The translations under genes were made by a program, and so were the position numbers. This document shows positions 41,649 through 49,763 of a stretch of 64,000 bases of DNA, in pieces. The DNA comes from Flavobacterium sp. (GTDB lineage: Bacteria > Bacteroidota > Bacteroidia > Flavobacteriales > Flavobacteriaceae): NCBI GenBank assembly GCA_029946065.1, contig JAQSDU010000014.1, forward strand, positions 673,523 through 737,522, written 5' to 3'. How positions within the stretch are numbered: position 1 is the stretch's first letter; every line of letters begins with the position of its first letter. The notes under the pieces are model-generated. The model was not told where the DNA came from. It was given only the letters and a program-made list of their open reading frames with translations, and did no database searches.

Positions 41649-42325
41649 TCCGATGTCTTAAAATTATATCCTATACCATATATGGTTTGCAGATAATCTT
41701 CACATTTTTTCTCAAGCAGCTTTTTTCTTAGGTTTTTAACATGATTATAAATAAAGTCGAAATTGTTAAGCCCATCTGCATTATCGCCCCAAATATGCTC
41801 TGCTAAAGCGCCTTTGCTTACTACCCTGTTTTTATTGGCTATGAAATACAGCAGCAAATCGTATTCTTTTCCCGTCAGGTAAACAGTCGCATTGTGTATC
41901 AGAACTTTTCTTTCGTTGGGCAAAATCCTAATCTCGTTAAAATTGATTTCATTGTCGCCTTCAAAAACTTTACGCCGCATTAACGCTTTTATTCGTGCAT
42001 TGAGTTCTGGCAAATGAAATGGCTTTGGCAAATAATCATCGGCACCCAAATCAAGACCATGTATCTTGTCATCAAGGGCGTTCTTTGCCGAAATAATGAT
42101 AACGCCTGCCTTAGACTTGGTTGCCTTTATCTGACCAATTAAATCAAGCCCGGAGCCGTTCGGAAGGGTTATATCAACGAGAATACAGTCATAGGCATAA
42201 ATGGCTATCTTTTGACCGGCTTTTATAAAATCGCCTGCAATTTCAACAATGTTGCCTTCAATTTCTAAATATTGCTTGATGCTGTTTTGCAACTCTGGTT
42301 CGTCTTCCACCAACAAGATTTTCAT
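41645..42325 (-). CDS. OmpR/PhoB-type response regulator
   Basis: 226 residues. The receiver domain (1-118) has phospho-acceptor Asp 51 (CILVDITLPNGSG), acidic residues at the N-terminus (VEDEPE) and Lys in KPFHLPEL. The C-terminal winged helix (residues ~130-224) has RKVLIHNATVYLTGKEYDLLLYF and NHVKNLRKKL. First gene of the pair, with the kinase gene starting inside its last codons. The intergenic region upstream carries tandem and inverted repeats that may be its binding sites. Confidence 0.93.
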   Translation of the reverse strand: MKILLVEDEPELQNSIKQYLEIEGNIVEIAGDFIKAGQKIAIYAYDCILVDITLPNGSGLDLIGQIKATKSKAGVIIISAKNALDDKIHGLDLGADDYLPKPFHLPELNARIKALMRRKVFEGDNEINFNEIRILPNERKVLIHNATVYLTGKEYDLLLYFIANKNRVVSKGALAEHIWGDNADGLNNFDFIYNHVKNLRKKLLEKKCEDYLQTIYGIGYNFKTSE

Positions 42326-42419
42326 ATACTTATTTTATTTTCCATAATCGATGCAATGTATTAAGATTAATCTGATTTTTAATTTTCCATTCAGGAAATG
42401 GTGATTTGTATTTTATTTT

Positions 42420-42439
42420 TCGGACAATGTCGGACAAGA
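42420..42439 (+). promoter_or_regulatory. Tandem TCGGACAA direct repeat, 10-bp period
   Basis: TCGGACAATG and TCGGACAAGA stand head to tail, the arrangement typical of OmpR-type regulator sites. It lies between the response regulator and the ankyrin operon. Confidence 0.5.
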
Positions 42440-42448
42440 TTCTATTAT

Positions 42449-42550
42449 AATTCTGTAGTTATTGCTTTTTTTTAAATTGCCTTATTTTGTTAATGACATG
42501 CTTTCTTAAAATCAGATTAAAATTGCAGCGACCAGCATTACTACAGAATT
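42449..42550 (+). promoter_or_regulatory. Widely spaced perfect inverted repeat AATTCTGTAGT / ACTACAGAATT
   Basis: Two 11-bp sites at 42449-42459 and 42540-42550 in opposite orientation, 80 bases apart. Each could face one of the two divergent promoters. Confidence 0.5.
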
Positions 42551-42567
42551 GAAATAGAATTTGGCAG

Positions 42568-42575
42568 TACGTTTG
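42568..42575 (+). promoter_or_regulatory. -7 element (TACGTTTG) of the ankyrin operon
   Basis: Matches TAnnTTTG, 17 bases before the ankyrin gene start. A TTG at 42549-42551 lies 16 bases upstream and overlaps the right inverted-repeat arm. Confidence 0.45.
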
Positions 42576-42592
42576 AAGAAAATTAGCTCCCA

Positions 42593-43114
42593 ATGCGCTT
42601 CCTATTATTATTCACTTTATTAATGCTGCAACATACGCAGTTCTATGCCCAATCAGCAAATGTTTTCGATATCGCCCGAAAGGGAACCTTAATGGAAATC
42701 ACAGCCTCCTACAATAAAAACCCGGAAATAATAAACACGCTTAATGAGAATGGATCAAGTCCGATGATTTTATCGGCATATGTGGGAAACCGCGACGTAG
42801 CACTATTTTTAGCCGATAAGATTAAAGACATCAATTATAACTCAGGTCGCGGTACGGCAATAATGGCGGCCGTAATGGGTAGTGATATAGAAATCATTAA
42901 AAAATTGCTGTCGCTCCACGCAAATCCTGACCTTACTGACCAGGAAGGAAAAACTGCGCTGATGTATGCTGTTTATTTCAATAAAAATGAAATCGCATCA
43001 TTATTGATCAAGGCAGGTGCCGACAAAAAAACTAAAGATATTGAAGGTAGAACGGCGCTAGACTTAGCTAATTTCAATAAGAATACACAGCTCATTATAC
43101 TTTTAGACCAATAA
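42593..43114 (+). CDS. Exported ankyrin-repeat protein
   Basis: 173 residues with a signal peptide (MRFLLLFTLLMLQHTQFYAQS). About four ankyrin repeats follow (GSSPMILSAYVGNRDVALFL, RGTAIMAAVMGSDIEIIKKLL, GKTALMYAVYFNKNEIASLLI, GRTALDLANFNKN). Periplasmic ankyrin proteins sometimes support heme enzymes such as catalase. It is the first gene of a six-gene envelope operon, six bases before the next gene. Confidence 0.88.
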   Translation: MRFLLLFTLLMLQHTQFYAQSANVFDIARKGTLMEITASYNKNPEIINTLNENGSSPMILSAYVGNRDVALFLADKIKDINYNSGRGTAIMAAVMGSDIEIIKKLLSLHANPDLTDQEGKTALMYAVYFNKNEIASLLIKAGADKKTKDIEGRTALDLANFNKNTQLIILLDQ

Positions 43115-43120
43115 AAAACT

Positions 43121-43894
43121 ATGAAAATGAAAACAAAATTTACAATCGTATTGATGTCAATGTTCGTTACTTTGGCATTCGCGCAACAAAAATCTACCGG
43201 CGTAAAAGTGATTGGTGCTATGACCATCAAAATTGATCTTGACCAAACCACTTCAACAGCTACCATGACAATGACAGGTCCATCAACAAAATGGATAACG
43301 GTTGGATTGGGTGCAACAACCATGTCTACTAATACACCCATTGATTGTTTTACTTATACCACTTTGGTATTAGACCAACATCTTTCAGGAGGGCACAACC
43401 ATGCGGTGACCGACACCACCAATAACCTTACGCTTGTTAGTAACACCGTAAGTGGCACCACAAGGACAGTCGTAGTAACAAGACCATTCAGCACTGGTGA
43501 CACGAATGATTATACGTTTACTTATGCAATGACAAGTATCAATATCATCTGGGGCGTAGGCCCTAATACTAATTTTAATTCAGAGCATAGCTCCCATGGC
43601 AGTACAGTTGCAACATTCACAACGGTATTGGGTATAGATGACATCGCTTTTGCAGACAAGGTAACCGTATATCCTAATCCATCTGACGGGAATTTTGTTA
43701 TAGACAATCGTACCCTTGCAAAAATAGAAACCATTAAAATATATAATACGGAAGCACAATTGATAAAAGAAATAAATACGAATACGAGTGATGCAACCAT
43801 ACTTTTAAACATAACCGATCTTTCATCAGGGACTTACTTCCTTGAAATTGCTAATACCGACGATCGTATCGTAAAAAAAATACAAATCAATTAA
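43121..43894 (+). CDS. DOMON-like secreted protein with T9SS type A sorting domain
   Basis: 257 residues with a signal peptide ending AFAQ. Residues ~25-165 look like a DOMON domain (heme- or sugar-binding beta-sandwich): TKWITVGLGATTM, then RPFSTGDTNDYTF and IIWGVGPNTNFNSEHSSHG, the usual order of the Met and His regions that can bind heme. The last ~80 residues (VTVYPNPSDGNFVIDN ... GTYFLEIANTDDRIVKK) are a type A sorting domain, so it is exported to the surface. Heme binding is inferred from pattern, not shown. Confidence 0.72.
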   Translation: MKMKTKFTIVLMSMFVTLAFAQQKSTGVKVIGAMTIKIDLDQTTSTATMTMTGPSTKWITVGLGATTMSTNTPIDCFTYTTLVLDQHLSGGHNHAVTDTTNNLTLVSNTVSGTTRTVVVTRPFSTGDTNDYTFTYAMTSINIIWGVGPNTNFNSEHSSHGSTVATFTTVLGIDDIAFADKVTVYPNPSDGNFVIDNRTLAKIETIKIYNTEAQLIKEINTNTSDATILLNITDLSSGTYFLEIANTDDRIVKKIQIN

Positions 43895-43898
43895 CATC

Positions 43899-44288
43899 AT
43901 GAAAAAGAAAACCAAAATTATAATGATAACACTTATAGCAATGCTTTCAGGGCTTTTAGGGGGTTATATGTATCTTATGAAAGGCGGCGAAAGAAACCTT
44001 CAGACAGAAGATGCTGCGTTTAAAATAAGTGCAAAAGACCTATCTTCTGAATTTAATGCGGATGCTGCAAAAGCAACAAAAAAATACCTCAATAAAGCCG
44101 TTGAAATCAGCGGTGTTGTCACTTCCGACAAGAATAAAGAAATGGTGCTGAACACCAATATTATCTGTACAATGCAGGAACCAGTGCAGATAGACAATGG
44201 CCATAATACCTGCGTTAAAGGAAGAATTCTCGGTTTTGATGATCTAATGGGCGAAATAAAACTCGACCAATGTTACCTAATTAAATAA
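43899..44288 (+). CDS. Membrane-anchored OB-fold protein
   Basis: 129 residues with one N-terminal membrane anchor (residues ~6-25) and a periplasmic part (residues ~40-129) of the tRNA_anti-like OB-fold type: KYLNKAVEISGVVTSDKNKEM, CTMQEP, TCVKGRILGFDDLMGEIKLDQCYLI. In spite of the name, exported members probably do not bind tRNA. Three Cys residues occur in the soluble part. It lies four bases after the DOMON-like gene and nine before the barrel gene. Confidence 0.75.
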   Translation: MKKKTKIIMITLIAMLSGLLGGYMYLMKGGERNLQTEDAAFKISAKDLSSEFNADAAKATKKYLNKAVEISGVVTSDKNKEMVLNTNIICTMQEPVQIDNGHNTCVKGRILGFDDLMGEIKLDQCYLIK

Positions 44289-44297
44289 TCCCCCAAT

Positions 44298-45158
44298 ATG
44301 AAATTGAAACAAATTGCATTAAATGCATTGGTGCTTTTAGCGTTCGGCTACGCATCGGCTCAGGAAAACCTTTTGGATGAACTCGACCAAAAACCAGTCA
44401 AAAAAGAAATTGAAATTGCAGCCTTTAAGGGATTGCAGGTCGTTTCTATGCAGTCAACAAAAATGGCGGCAAAAGGTGAATTTTATTTTGTGGTTTCGCA
44501 TCGATTTGGCGATGTAACACGCGGACTTGATAATTTTTTCGGATTAGATAATGCTTATACAAAACTAGGCGGTATTTACGGCGTTACAAATTGGTTTTCA
44601 GTTGGTTTGTCTAGGCAAACCTATAATAAGATTTTTGAATTATCGGGCAAGTACAAACTCGCCAATCAGGAAGTAGATGGCTTTCCGGTTACTATTGTAG
44701 GCTACAACACCATCGATATCAATACGAAATTAAGTACCGATGAATACCCCAATCTGAAAAGCACCAATCGTTTTGCTTTTACGACGCAATTGCCGATTTC
44801 CAGAAAATTTTCTAATTCATTTTCGTTAGAAATAAACCCTATGCTTGTTCATAAAAACTTGTATGATCCCGCTACAGAGAACAAAGACCAGTTCCTCATT
44901 GCAGCTGGCGGCAGGTATAAACTTACAAAAAGACTCAGCCTTAACCTTGAATATGCTGAACGACTCAATAGCCCTGAAAATAACATCTATCACAATCCAC
45001 TGTCATTGGGTCTAGACATAGAAACCGGCGGGCACGTCTTTCAACTCTTGTTTTCAAATAGTCAAGCAATTAATGATGTGGCTTACTACACAAACGCAAC
45101 AGGCAAATGGAACGGCGGCGGCATTTATTTTGGATTTAATATGTACAGGGTTTTTTAA
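44298..45158 (+). CDS. DUF5777 outer-membrane beta-barrel protein
   Basis: 286 residues with a signal peptide (LVLLAFGYASAQ) and a beta-barrel pattern of alternating strands. The N-terminal block MAAKGEFYFVVSHRFGDVTRGLDNFFGLDNA is the hallmark of DUF5777, which is recurrently found beside YceI and cytochrome genes in Bacteroidota. The C-terminal strand ends in YFGFNMYRVF, as outer-membrane barrels do. It could be the outer-membrane channel of this operon. Confidence 0.85.
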   Translation: MKLKQIALNALVLLAFGYASAQENLLDELDQKPVKKEIEIAAFKGLQVVSMQSTKMAAKGEFYFVVSHRFGDVTRGLDNFFGLDNAYTKLGGIYGVTNWFSVGLSRQTYNKIFELSGKYKLANQEVDGFPVTIVGYNTIDINTKLSTDEYPNLKSTNRFAFTTQLPISRKFSNSFSLEINPMLVHKNLYDPATENKDQFLIAAGGRYKLTKRLSLNLEYAERLNSPENNIYHNPLSLGLDIETGGHVFQLLFSNSQAINDVAYYTNATGKWNGGGIYFGFNMYRVF

Positions 45159-45275
45159 TATAAATCGCCTTTAACGAAATGTTTAGTACAAGCCAATAAC
45201 AGCGAAAACAAACACCTTCTAAGCCTTTTTTCAATCACCCGTGTTCCCATAAACTTTATAAAAATAAATAACCTT

Positions 45276-45617
45276 ATGAAAATAATAAAACCATTAATGA
45301 TTGTTTTAGCAATCGCATTAGCCGTTTCTTGTCAGTCAAATACTTATGAAGAAGTATCTGTTATCACTACCAATCCGACTTATATGGCAAATGTAAAACC
45401 AATAATGAATGCCAATTGCACCAGTTGCCATAGTATAGATGGCGGCCAAGAGCCTTATTTGGAAACCTATGACCAAGTAAAAAATGCCGTGCAGAACAAT
45501 GGACTGCTTGACGAAATTGCAGCTCCATCTGGCCAAGGGATGCCTGAACTGGCAAGGATGCCACAAAGTAAAATTGATGCAATAAACACGTGGACAAATA
45601 ACGGATTTCCAAACTAA
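45276..45617 (+). CDS. c-type cytochrome lipoprotein
   Basis: 113 residues, lipoprotein signal with Cys 19 (AVSCQSN). A single heme-c site, C48-T-S-C51-H52, follows the helix PTYMANVKPIMNAN; Met 89 or Met 95 (GQGMPELARMP) could be the sixth ligand. It carries electrons at the outer face of a membrane. The 117-base gap before this gene may hold its own promoter, but strand and spacing agree with the operon. Confidence 0.88.
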   Translation: MKIIKPLMIVLAIALAVSCQSNTYEEVSVITTNPTYMANVKPIMNANCTSCHSIDGGQEPYLETYDQVKNAVQNNGLLDEIAAPSGQGMPELARMPQSKIDAINTWTNNGFPN

Positions 45618-45631
45618 CAAGCAACACAATT

Positions 45632-46177
45632 ATGAAAAAGAGTATCGCAACTATTGCAGCATTACTATTGGTAAACTTTATGTTTTCCCAAAAAATGATA
45701 ACCCGTTCAGGAGAAATCAAATTTGAGGCCTCAATGCCAGCTTTAGAGGAAGTTGCTGCGACCAACAATTCTGTTTCTTGCATTTTTGACAAGAGTACAG
45801 GCGAGTTTGTAACACTTGCGTTGGTAAAAGGTTTTCGTTTCAAAGTGCCGCTAATGGAAGAACATTTTAATGAAAATTACATCGAATCGTCTTTGTATCC
45901 GAAAGCTACTTTTAAAGGTCAGGTCTCCAACTATGATGCTGCAAAAGTGGCAGCAGGTAAAGGGACATTTGATATCGAAGGTGATTTGACGTTGCATGGT
46001 GTAACTAAAAAAGTAAAGACTAAAATAACCTTTACAGCTTCGGGAGCTAAACTAATAGCCAATAGTAATTTTACGATTAAGCCCGCAGATTATAAAATAG
46101 AAATTCCAAGCGTTGTGAAAAGCAAAATCGCAGAAAACATCAAGATAGTTCTGAACTTTGTTCTAGAGAACAAGTAA
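45632..46177 (+). CDS. YceI family periplasmic protein
   Basis: 181 residues with a signal peptide (MKKSIATIAALLLVNFMFSQ). The YceI lipocalin-like barrel is shown by SGEIKFEASMP, MEEHFNENYIESSLYPKATFKG and GDLTLHGVTKKV. Family members bind polyisoprenoids or amides in the periplasm and often sit beside cytochrome b or c genes. 14 bases after the cytochrome gene, last of the operon. Confidence 0.9.
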   Translation: MKKSIATIAALLLVNFMFSQKMITRSGEIKFEASMPALEEVAATNNSVSCIFDKSTGEFVTLALVKGFRFKVPLMEEHFNENYIESSLYPKATFKGQVSNYDAAKVAAGKGTFDIEGDLTLHGVTKKVKTKITFTASGAKLIANSNFTIKPADYKIEIPSVVKSKIAENIKIVLNFVLENK

Positions 46178-46228
46178 AATATTTCGTTTGTATTGTTAAT
46201 CAGCTTGACAGTTATTGTACAAAAAACT

Positions 46229-46657
46229 ATGGCAGCAGATAGAAAAAAAATGATTCGTAGTTTAAATAAATATGTACTACCAAAGCTACATGACATCAAT
46301 TTCACAGGAACATTTCCTCACTTTCGCCGGGATATGGCGGATCGGATTAATTTTATAAGCTTTCATTTTGATACGCAGGGAGGCGGGTTCGTAATTGATG
46401 TTGCTAATTGTAATATTAACGGTTTTATGACTGCTTCAGAACAAATCATACCCCTTGATAAATTAACAGCACACTATTTTGTAGATAAGTTTCGGATCAA
46501 GGCAAAAATGAATGGCAAAAATGGTCGTGACGATTGGTTCAGATATGATAGATTGTGCTTTTTTGGTCTCGGAGATATTACCAAAAAGGTTTGTCGAGAA
46601 GTGATTTTAAAATTAGAAACCGCTAAAGAGTATTGGGAAAATGGCCCTGTCAACTAA
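46229..46657 (+). CDS. DUF4304 domain protein
   Basis: 142 residues in the DUF4304 pattern: MIRSLNKYVLPKLHDINFTGTFPHFRR, INFISFHFDTQGGGFVIDVA, and a C-terminal helix EVILKLETAKEYW. Cytosolic, function unknown; family members occur near toxin-immunity and mobile loci. Start at 46229 is preferred to 46193 because the extra residues are not part of the domain. It does not belong clearly to the operon upstream. Confidence 0.7.
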   Translation: MAADRKKMIRSLNKYVLPKLHDINFTGTFPHFRRDMADRINFISFHFDTQGGGFVIDVANCNINGFMTASEQIIPLDKLTAHYFVDKFRIKAKMNGKNGRDDWFRYDRLCFFGLGDITKKVCREVILKLETAKEYWENGPVN

Positions 46658-46774
46658 ATAAAAAACGATTGAAATAACGTCCGAAATTCAAGCGAATAGC
46701 CACTTGGTAACATTACCCAATTAGTTATTGCTACTTATAAATAGCATTTTACAACAAACTGTCTCCTTTTTTTA

Positions 46775-46824
46775 TAACTTCGCTAGCGTTGATATACAAA
46801 ACGAAGCGAACTAGCGAAAAGTTA
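46775..46824. repeat. Imperfect inverted repeat TAACTTCGCTAG / CTAGCGAAAAGTTA
   Basis: Arms at 46775-46786 and 46811-46824 (two extra bases in the right arm), with inner AACGAAGCGAA able to pair with the left arm as well. It lies 48 bases before the VIT1 gene. Confidence 0.45.
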
Positions 46825-46871
46825 GATTTCATTTTTGTAAAAGATGCATAAACTAATAACCAAAAATAAAA

Positions 46872-47573
46872 ATGGTAACAATTGACAATTATTTAGACAG
46901 TCATTATATCCACAGAAGCAATTGGTTAAGGGCCGCTGTTTTGGGTGCAAACGATGGCATAATATCTATTTCAAGTCTTGCAATAGGCATTGCTGCTGCA
47001 AGTGCAACAAGAGAACCAATAATTTTAGCAACAGTTGCCGGACTTGTCGCCGGCGCTTTGTCTATGGCTGCTGGTGAATATGTTTCTGTTAGTTCACAAA
47101 CAGACACCGAAAAAGCAGACATTGAAAGAGAAGCACAAGAACTCAAAGAAATGCCAGAACAAGAGCTACATATATTAGCTCAAATTTATGAAAAAAGAGG
47201 CCTAAAAAAAGAAACAGCAATGCAAGTGGCTATTGAAATGACAGCAAAAGACGCATTGGGAACCCACATCAGAGAGGAATTGGGCATCAATGAGATTAGT
47301 CAAGCAAATCCCATACAAGCAGCAATTGCCTCTGGCGCTTCATTTACGGTTGGAGGCATATTTCCTTTTTTGGTAGTCCTTTTTGCGCCCATAAAAGGAA
47401 TGGAATATTGGCTTTATGGTTTTACAACAATTTTCTTAATTGTTTTAGGAACAACTGCCGCAAAAACAGGAGGCTCCAGTATAAAAAAAGCCATTTTACG
47501 AATTACTATTTGGGGCACAATTGCAATGGGTTTATCAGCGTTAGTGGGCTATATATTGGGTGTGAAAATATAA
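46872..47573 (+). CDS. VIT1/CCC1 family iron/manganese transporter
   Basis: 233 residues with five transmembrane helices and the family blocks WLRAAVLGANDGIISISSLAIGIAAA, AGALSMAAGEYVSVSSQ and a soluble Glu-rich metal-binding helix pair (residues ~75-135: EREAQELKEM ... IREELGI). It moves Fe2+ or Mn2+ out of the cytosol in exchange for protons. Single gene. Confidence 0.92.
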   Translation: MVTIDNYLDSHYIHRSNWLRAAVLGANDGIISISSLAIGIAAASATREPIILATVAGLVAGALSMAAGEYVSVSSQTDTEKADIEREAQELKEMPEQELHILAQIYEKRGLKKETAMQVAIEMTAKDALGTHIREELGINEISQANPIQAAIASGASFTVGGIFPFLVVLFAPIKGMEYWLYGFTTIFLIVLGTTAAKTGGSSIKKAILRITIWGTIAMGLSALVGYILGVKI

Positions 47574-47692
47574 GGTGTCATTTTAAAACAAAAAACGAAA
47601 ACTACGCGCCAAATACCTTTGTGTTCATTTCTTAAAAATAGAGTTGACCCATAAAGACATTATGGCAGCGTTTCAATAAAAATGCTAAGTTC

Positions 47693-49114
47693 TTATACGG
47701 CAATTCTTTTTATCATTCCACCGAAAATAAAAAAATGAAATGGCACAAGGCTGTACCAATATAAACGGCCCCACAAACCGCGAGGGCGAAATGTAGCGAT
47801 TTGGTGCAATACTTTCTTTTCATCAATATAAAATTCAAGCCAGGCTTCACCCGGCATTTTCATCTCTGCAAATAAAAGTAGCCGCGCTTCTTTTCGGCTG
47901 GCAAGCAGTACACGCCAAAAATCTAGAGAATCACCAGAATGGATCAATGTGGGATGGGTCCTGCCGCGACGCAATCCGACACCGCCAAAAGCCTTGTCCA
48001 TGTGGCCACGAATTTGCCACATCCAATTGCCGTAATACCAACCTTTGTCGCCGCCAATAGAAAAAATATTATCCATCGTTTTTTCGATATCTGTAATGGC
48101 AATAGCTTGTCTATCTTTCAAACATCCATATACCGGCACCTGAATATAGCCTTGTAAATCCCCGGATGTTCTGCTGCTAGACAGACTGTCTTTCCAACTT
48201 GATATGACTAAGTTTTGCTCAATTTTAAGAAAAGCCAGTTTAATCGCATCGATGTATGAAATGGGATGAATATCCAAAATGTGCTGCAATCGTTTGTCTT
48301 TTGCCACCACTTCCATCTTCATGCTCTCGACTAAATTTGATGCCAGTTTATAAGACGTTGATGTAACAAAATACAACCAATACGAAGATAATTTCGGCGT
48401 CATCACCGGAACCGTAATAATCCAAAGTTTTATCTTTCTGGTTTTTGCATACAAAAGCAGCATTTCTTTATACGTCAATATATTAGGACCGGCAATATCA
48501 AAGGAATCATCATAGCATTCTGCTTTGAGCAACACGCCAATAAGGTATTGCATCACATCGCGAATGGCAATCGGTTGCGTTTTGGTTAGCACCCATTTGG
48601 GCGTAATCATTACCGGCAATTTTTCGCAAAGGTCTCGGATAATCTCAAATGAAGAGCTGCCGGAACCAACAATAATACCGGCGCGCAACACCGTTAATTT
48701 AAAGTTACCGTTGTATAAAATCGCTTCTACATTACTTCTGGATTGTAAATGCTTTGATAAAACAGTGTCATTGATAATCCCGCTCAGGAAAATAACTTGT
48801 GTAATGCCAATTGCTGCGGCGTATTTATTAAAATTTTCGGCAGAACGCGCTTCAAGATCATCAAAATTGGCATTGGAAGAACTCATCGAATGAATCAGGT
48901 AATAAGCTGCATCGAACTTTTGGGGCAGATTTTCTAAATTTGGTTGTTCCAAAAAATCGGTTTCCCAAACGCTGATTTTCGACATCGTTACCTCGTCAAG
49001 TCCTAGCCTGCTTGCATTTCGGACACAACAAACCACTTCATGACCAACATTAAGCAATTCCGGCAACAACCTTTTGCCTACATAGCCATTAGCACCTGTT
49101 AGAAGAATTCGCAT
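47693..49114 (-). CDS. SDR family oxidoreductase with DUF2867 domain
   Basis: 473 residues. The N-terminal Rossmann domain (MRILLTGANGYVGKRLLPEL; residues 1-~215) has the atypical SDR pattern with YYLIHSM. The C-terminal ~180 residues are DUF2867 (GGDKGWYYGNWMWQIRGHMDK, GEAWLEFYID, FRPRGLWGRLYWYSLVPFH). The fused form is common in Bacteroidota, often in light-regulated cryptochrome/carotenoid clusters, which are not present here. Substrate unknown. Several TTGTA/TACAA half-sites lie upstream. Confidence 0.88.
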   Translation of the reverse strand: MRILLTGANGYVGKRLLPELLNVGHEVVCCVRNASRLGLDEVTMSKISVWETDFLEQPNLENLPQKFDAAYYLIHSMSSSNANFDDLEARSAENFNKYAAAIGITQVIFLSGIINDTVLSKHLQSRSNVEAILYNGNFKLTVLRAGIIVGSGSSSFEIIRDLCEKLPVMITPKWVLTKTQPIAIRDVMQYLIGVLLKAECYDDSFDIAGPNILTYKEMLLLYAKTRKIKLWIITVPVMTPKLSSYWLYFVTSTSYKLASNLVESMKMEVVAKDKRLQHILDIHPISYIDAIKLAFLKIEQNLVISSWKDSLSSSRTSGDLQGYIQVPVYGCLKDRQAIAITDIEKTMDNIFSIGGDKGWYYGNWMWQIRGHMDKAFGGVGLRRGRTHPTLIHSGDSLDFWRVLLASRKEARLLLFAEMKMPGEAWLEFYIDEKKVLHQIATFRPRGLWGRLYWYSLVPFHFFIFGGMIKRIAV

Positions 49115-49131
49115 ATTTTTGATTCCTTAAT

Positions 49132-49232
49132 TTGTATAACTTGTATGTTGTAAAATGCCTTTTGCCTCCGCACGAATCCTTTTGTGTGGTTGTACAACTA
49201 AAGGTATCAAAAAACTACAATATGTACTACAA
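49132..49232 (-). promoter_or_regulatory. Cluster of TTGTA/TACAA half-sites with a GTTGTACAAC palindrome
   Basis: TTGTA at 49132, 49141 and 49148, the perfect palindrome GTTGTACAAC at 49189-49198, and TACAA at 49216 and 49228, all upstream of the SDR-DUF2867 gene. This looks like a MerR/LitR-type operator region. The remaining gap to 49353 is AT-rich without other features. Confidence 0.4.
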
Positions 49233-49353
49233 ATAAAGTCCTGAATTATGGAATTTATAATTTTTGTTTATGTTTTACTTTGATTCGAAAATAGGGTAAT
49301 TTTTTTCATGAACACAAGCGAAGTGATTTGCGCGGGAGGGAGAAATCGTTTTT

Positions 49354-49758
49354 TTATTTTGCGTATGTCCTTATTGCATCAACTATACTTTCTGTATTCC
49401 ATCTAACATCAGCTATTGAATATTTTGTTACCGTTGCTGAAATTCTTTCTTGTCCTCTTGGAATAACTCCAATGATGGGAATATCATTGTCATAAGCAGT
49501 TTCCACTTCCCAAGCAATCCAATCAGAATATGAAGCATACATTCCTGCAATTGCTAAAACAACATCAGAATTCGTTATTTTGTGTTTAAGTGCTTTCTTT
49601 ATATATGTTGCATTTTCTGAATTTATAGGCTCATCATTTCCGGCTTCTTGGAACTCTACATTAAAATAACCTCTTTCCTCTAATAAACCTCTTAATTTAA
49701 TTAAATCGTCTGGATAACTCCAAGAATGACTGATGAAAATTTTATAATTTCTTGCCAT
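49354..49758 (-). CDS. TIR-like (MTH538/ThsB-type) domain protein
   Basis: 134 residues, a single domain: strand 1 KIFISHSW (6-13), strand 3-4 region ITNSDVVLAIAGM with Asp 65, and the helix SDWIAWEVETAYDNDIPIIGV with Glu 84 where catalytic TIR enzymes carry Glu. This is the TIR-like family (DUF1863) that includes ThsB, the sensor of Thoeris anti-phage defence, which makes a cyclic ADP-ribose signal from NAD. The gene lies five bases after a deoxyribosyltransferase-like gene. No ThsA is adjacent. The fold is clear; the activity is inferred. Confidence 0.85.
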   Translation of the reverse strand: MARNYKIFISHSWSYPDDLIKLRGLLEERGYFNVEFQEAGNDEPINSENATYIKKALKHKITNSDVVLAIAGMYASYSDWIAWEVETAYDNDIPIIGVIPRGQERISATVTKYSIADVRWNTESIVDAIRTYAK

Positions 49759-49763
49759 TGTTT

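Noticed and set aside
41645..46177. Single regulon claim joining kinase, regulator and envelope operon
   Set aside because: Divergent placement and repeats suggest it, but no motif proves that the regulator binds; kept as inference only.
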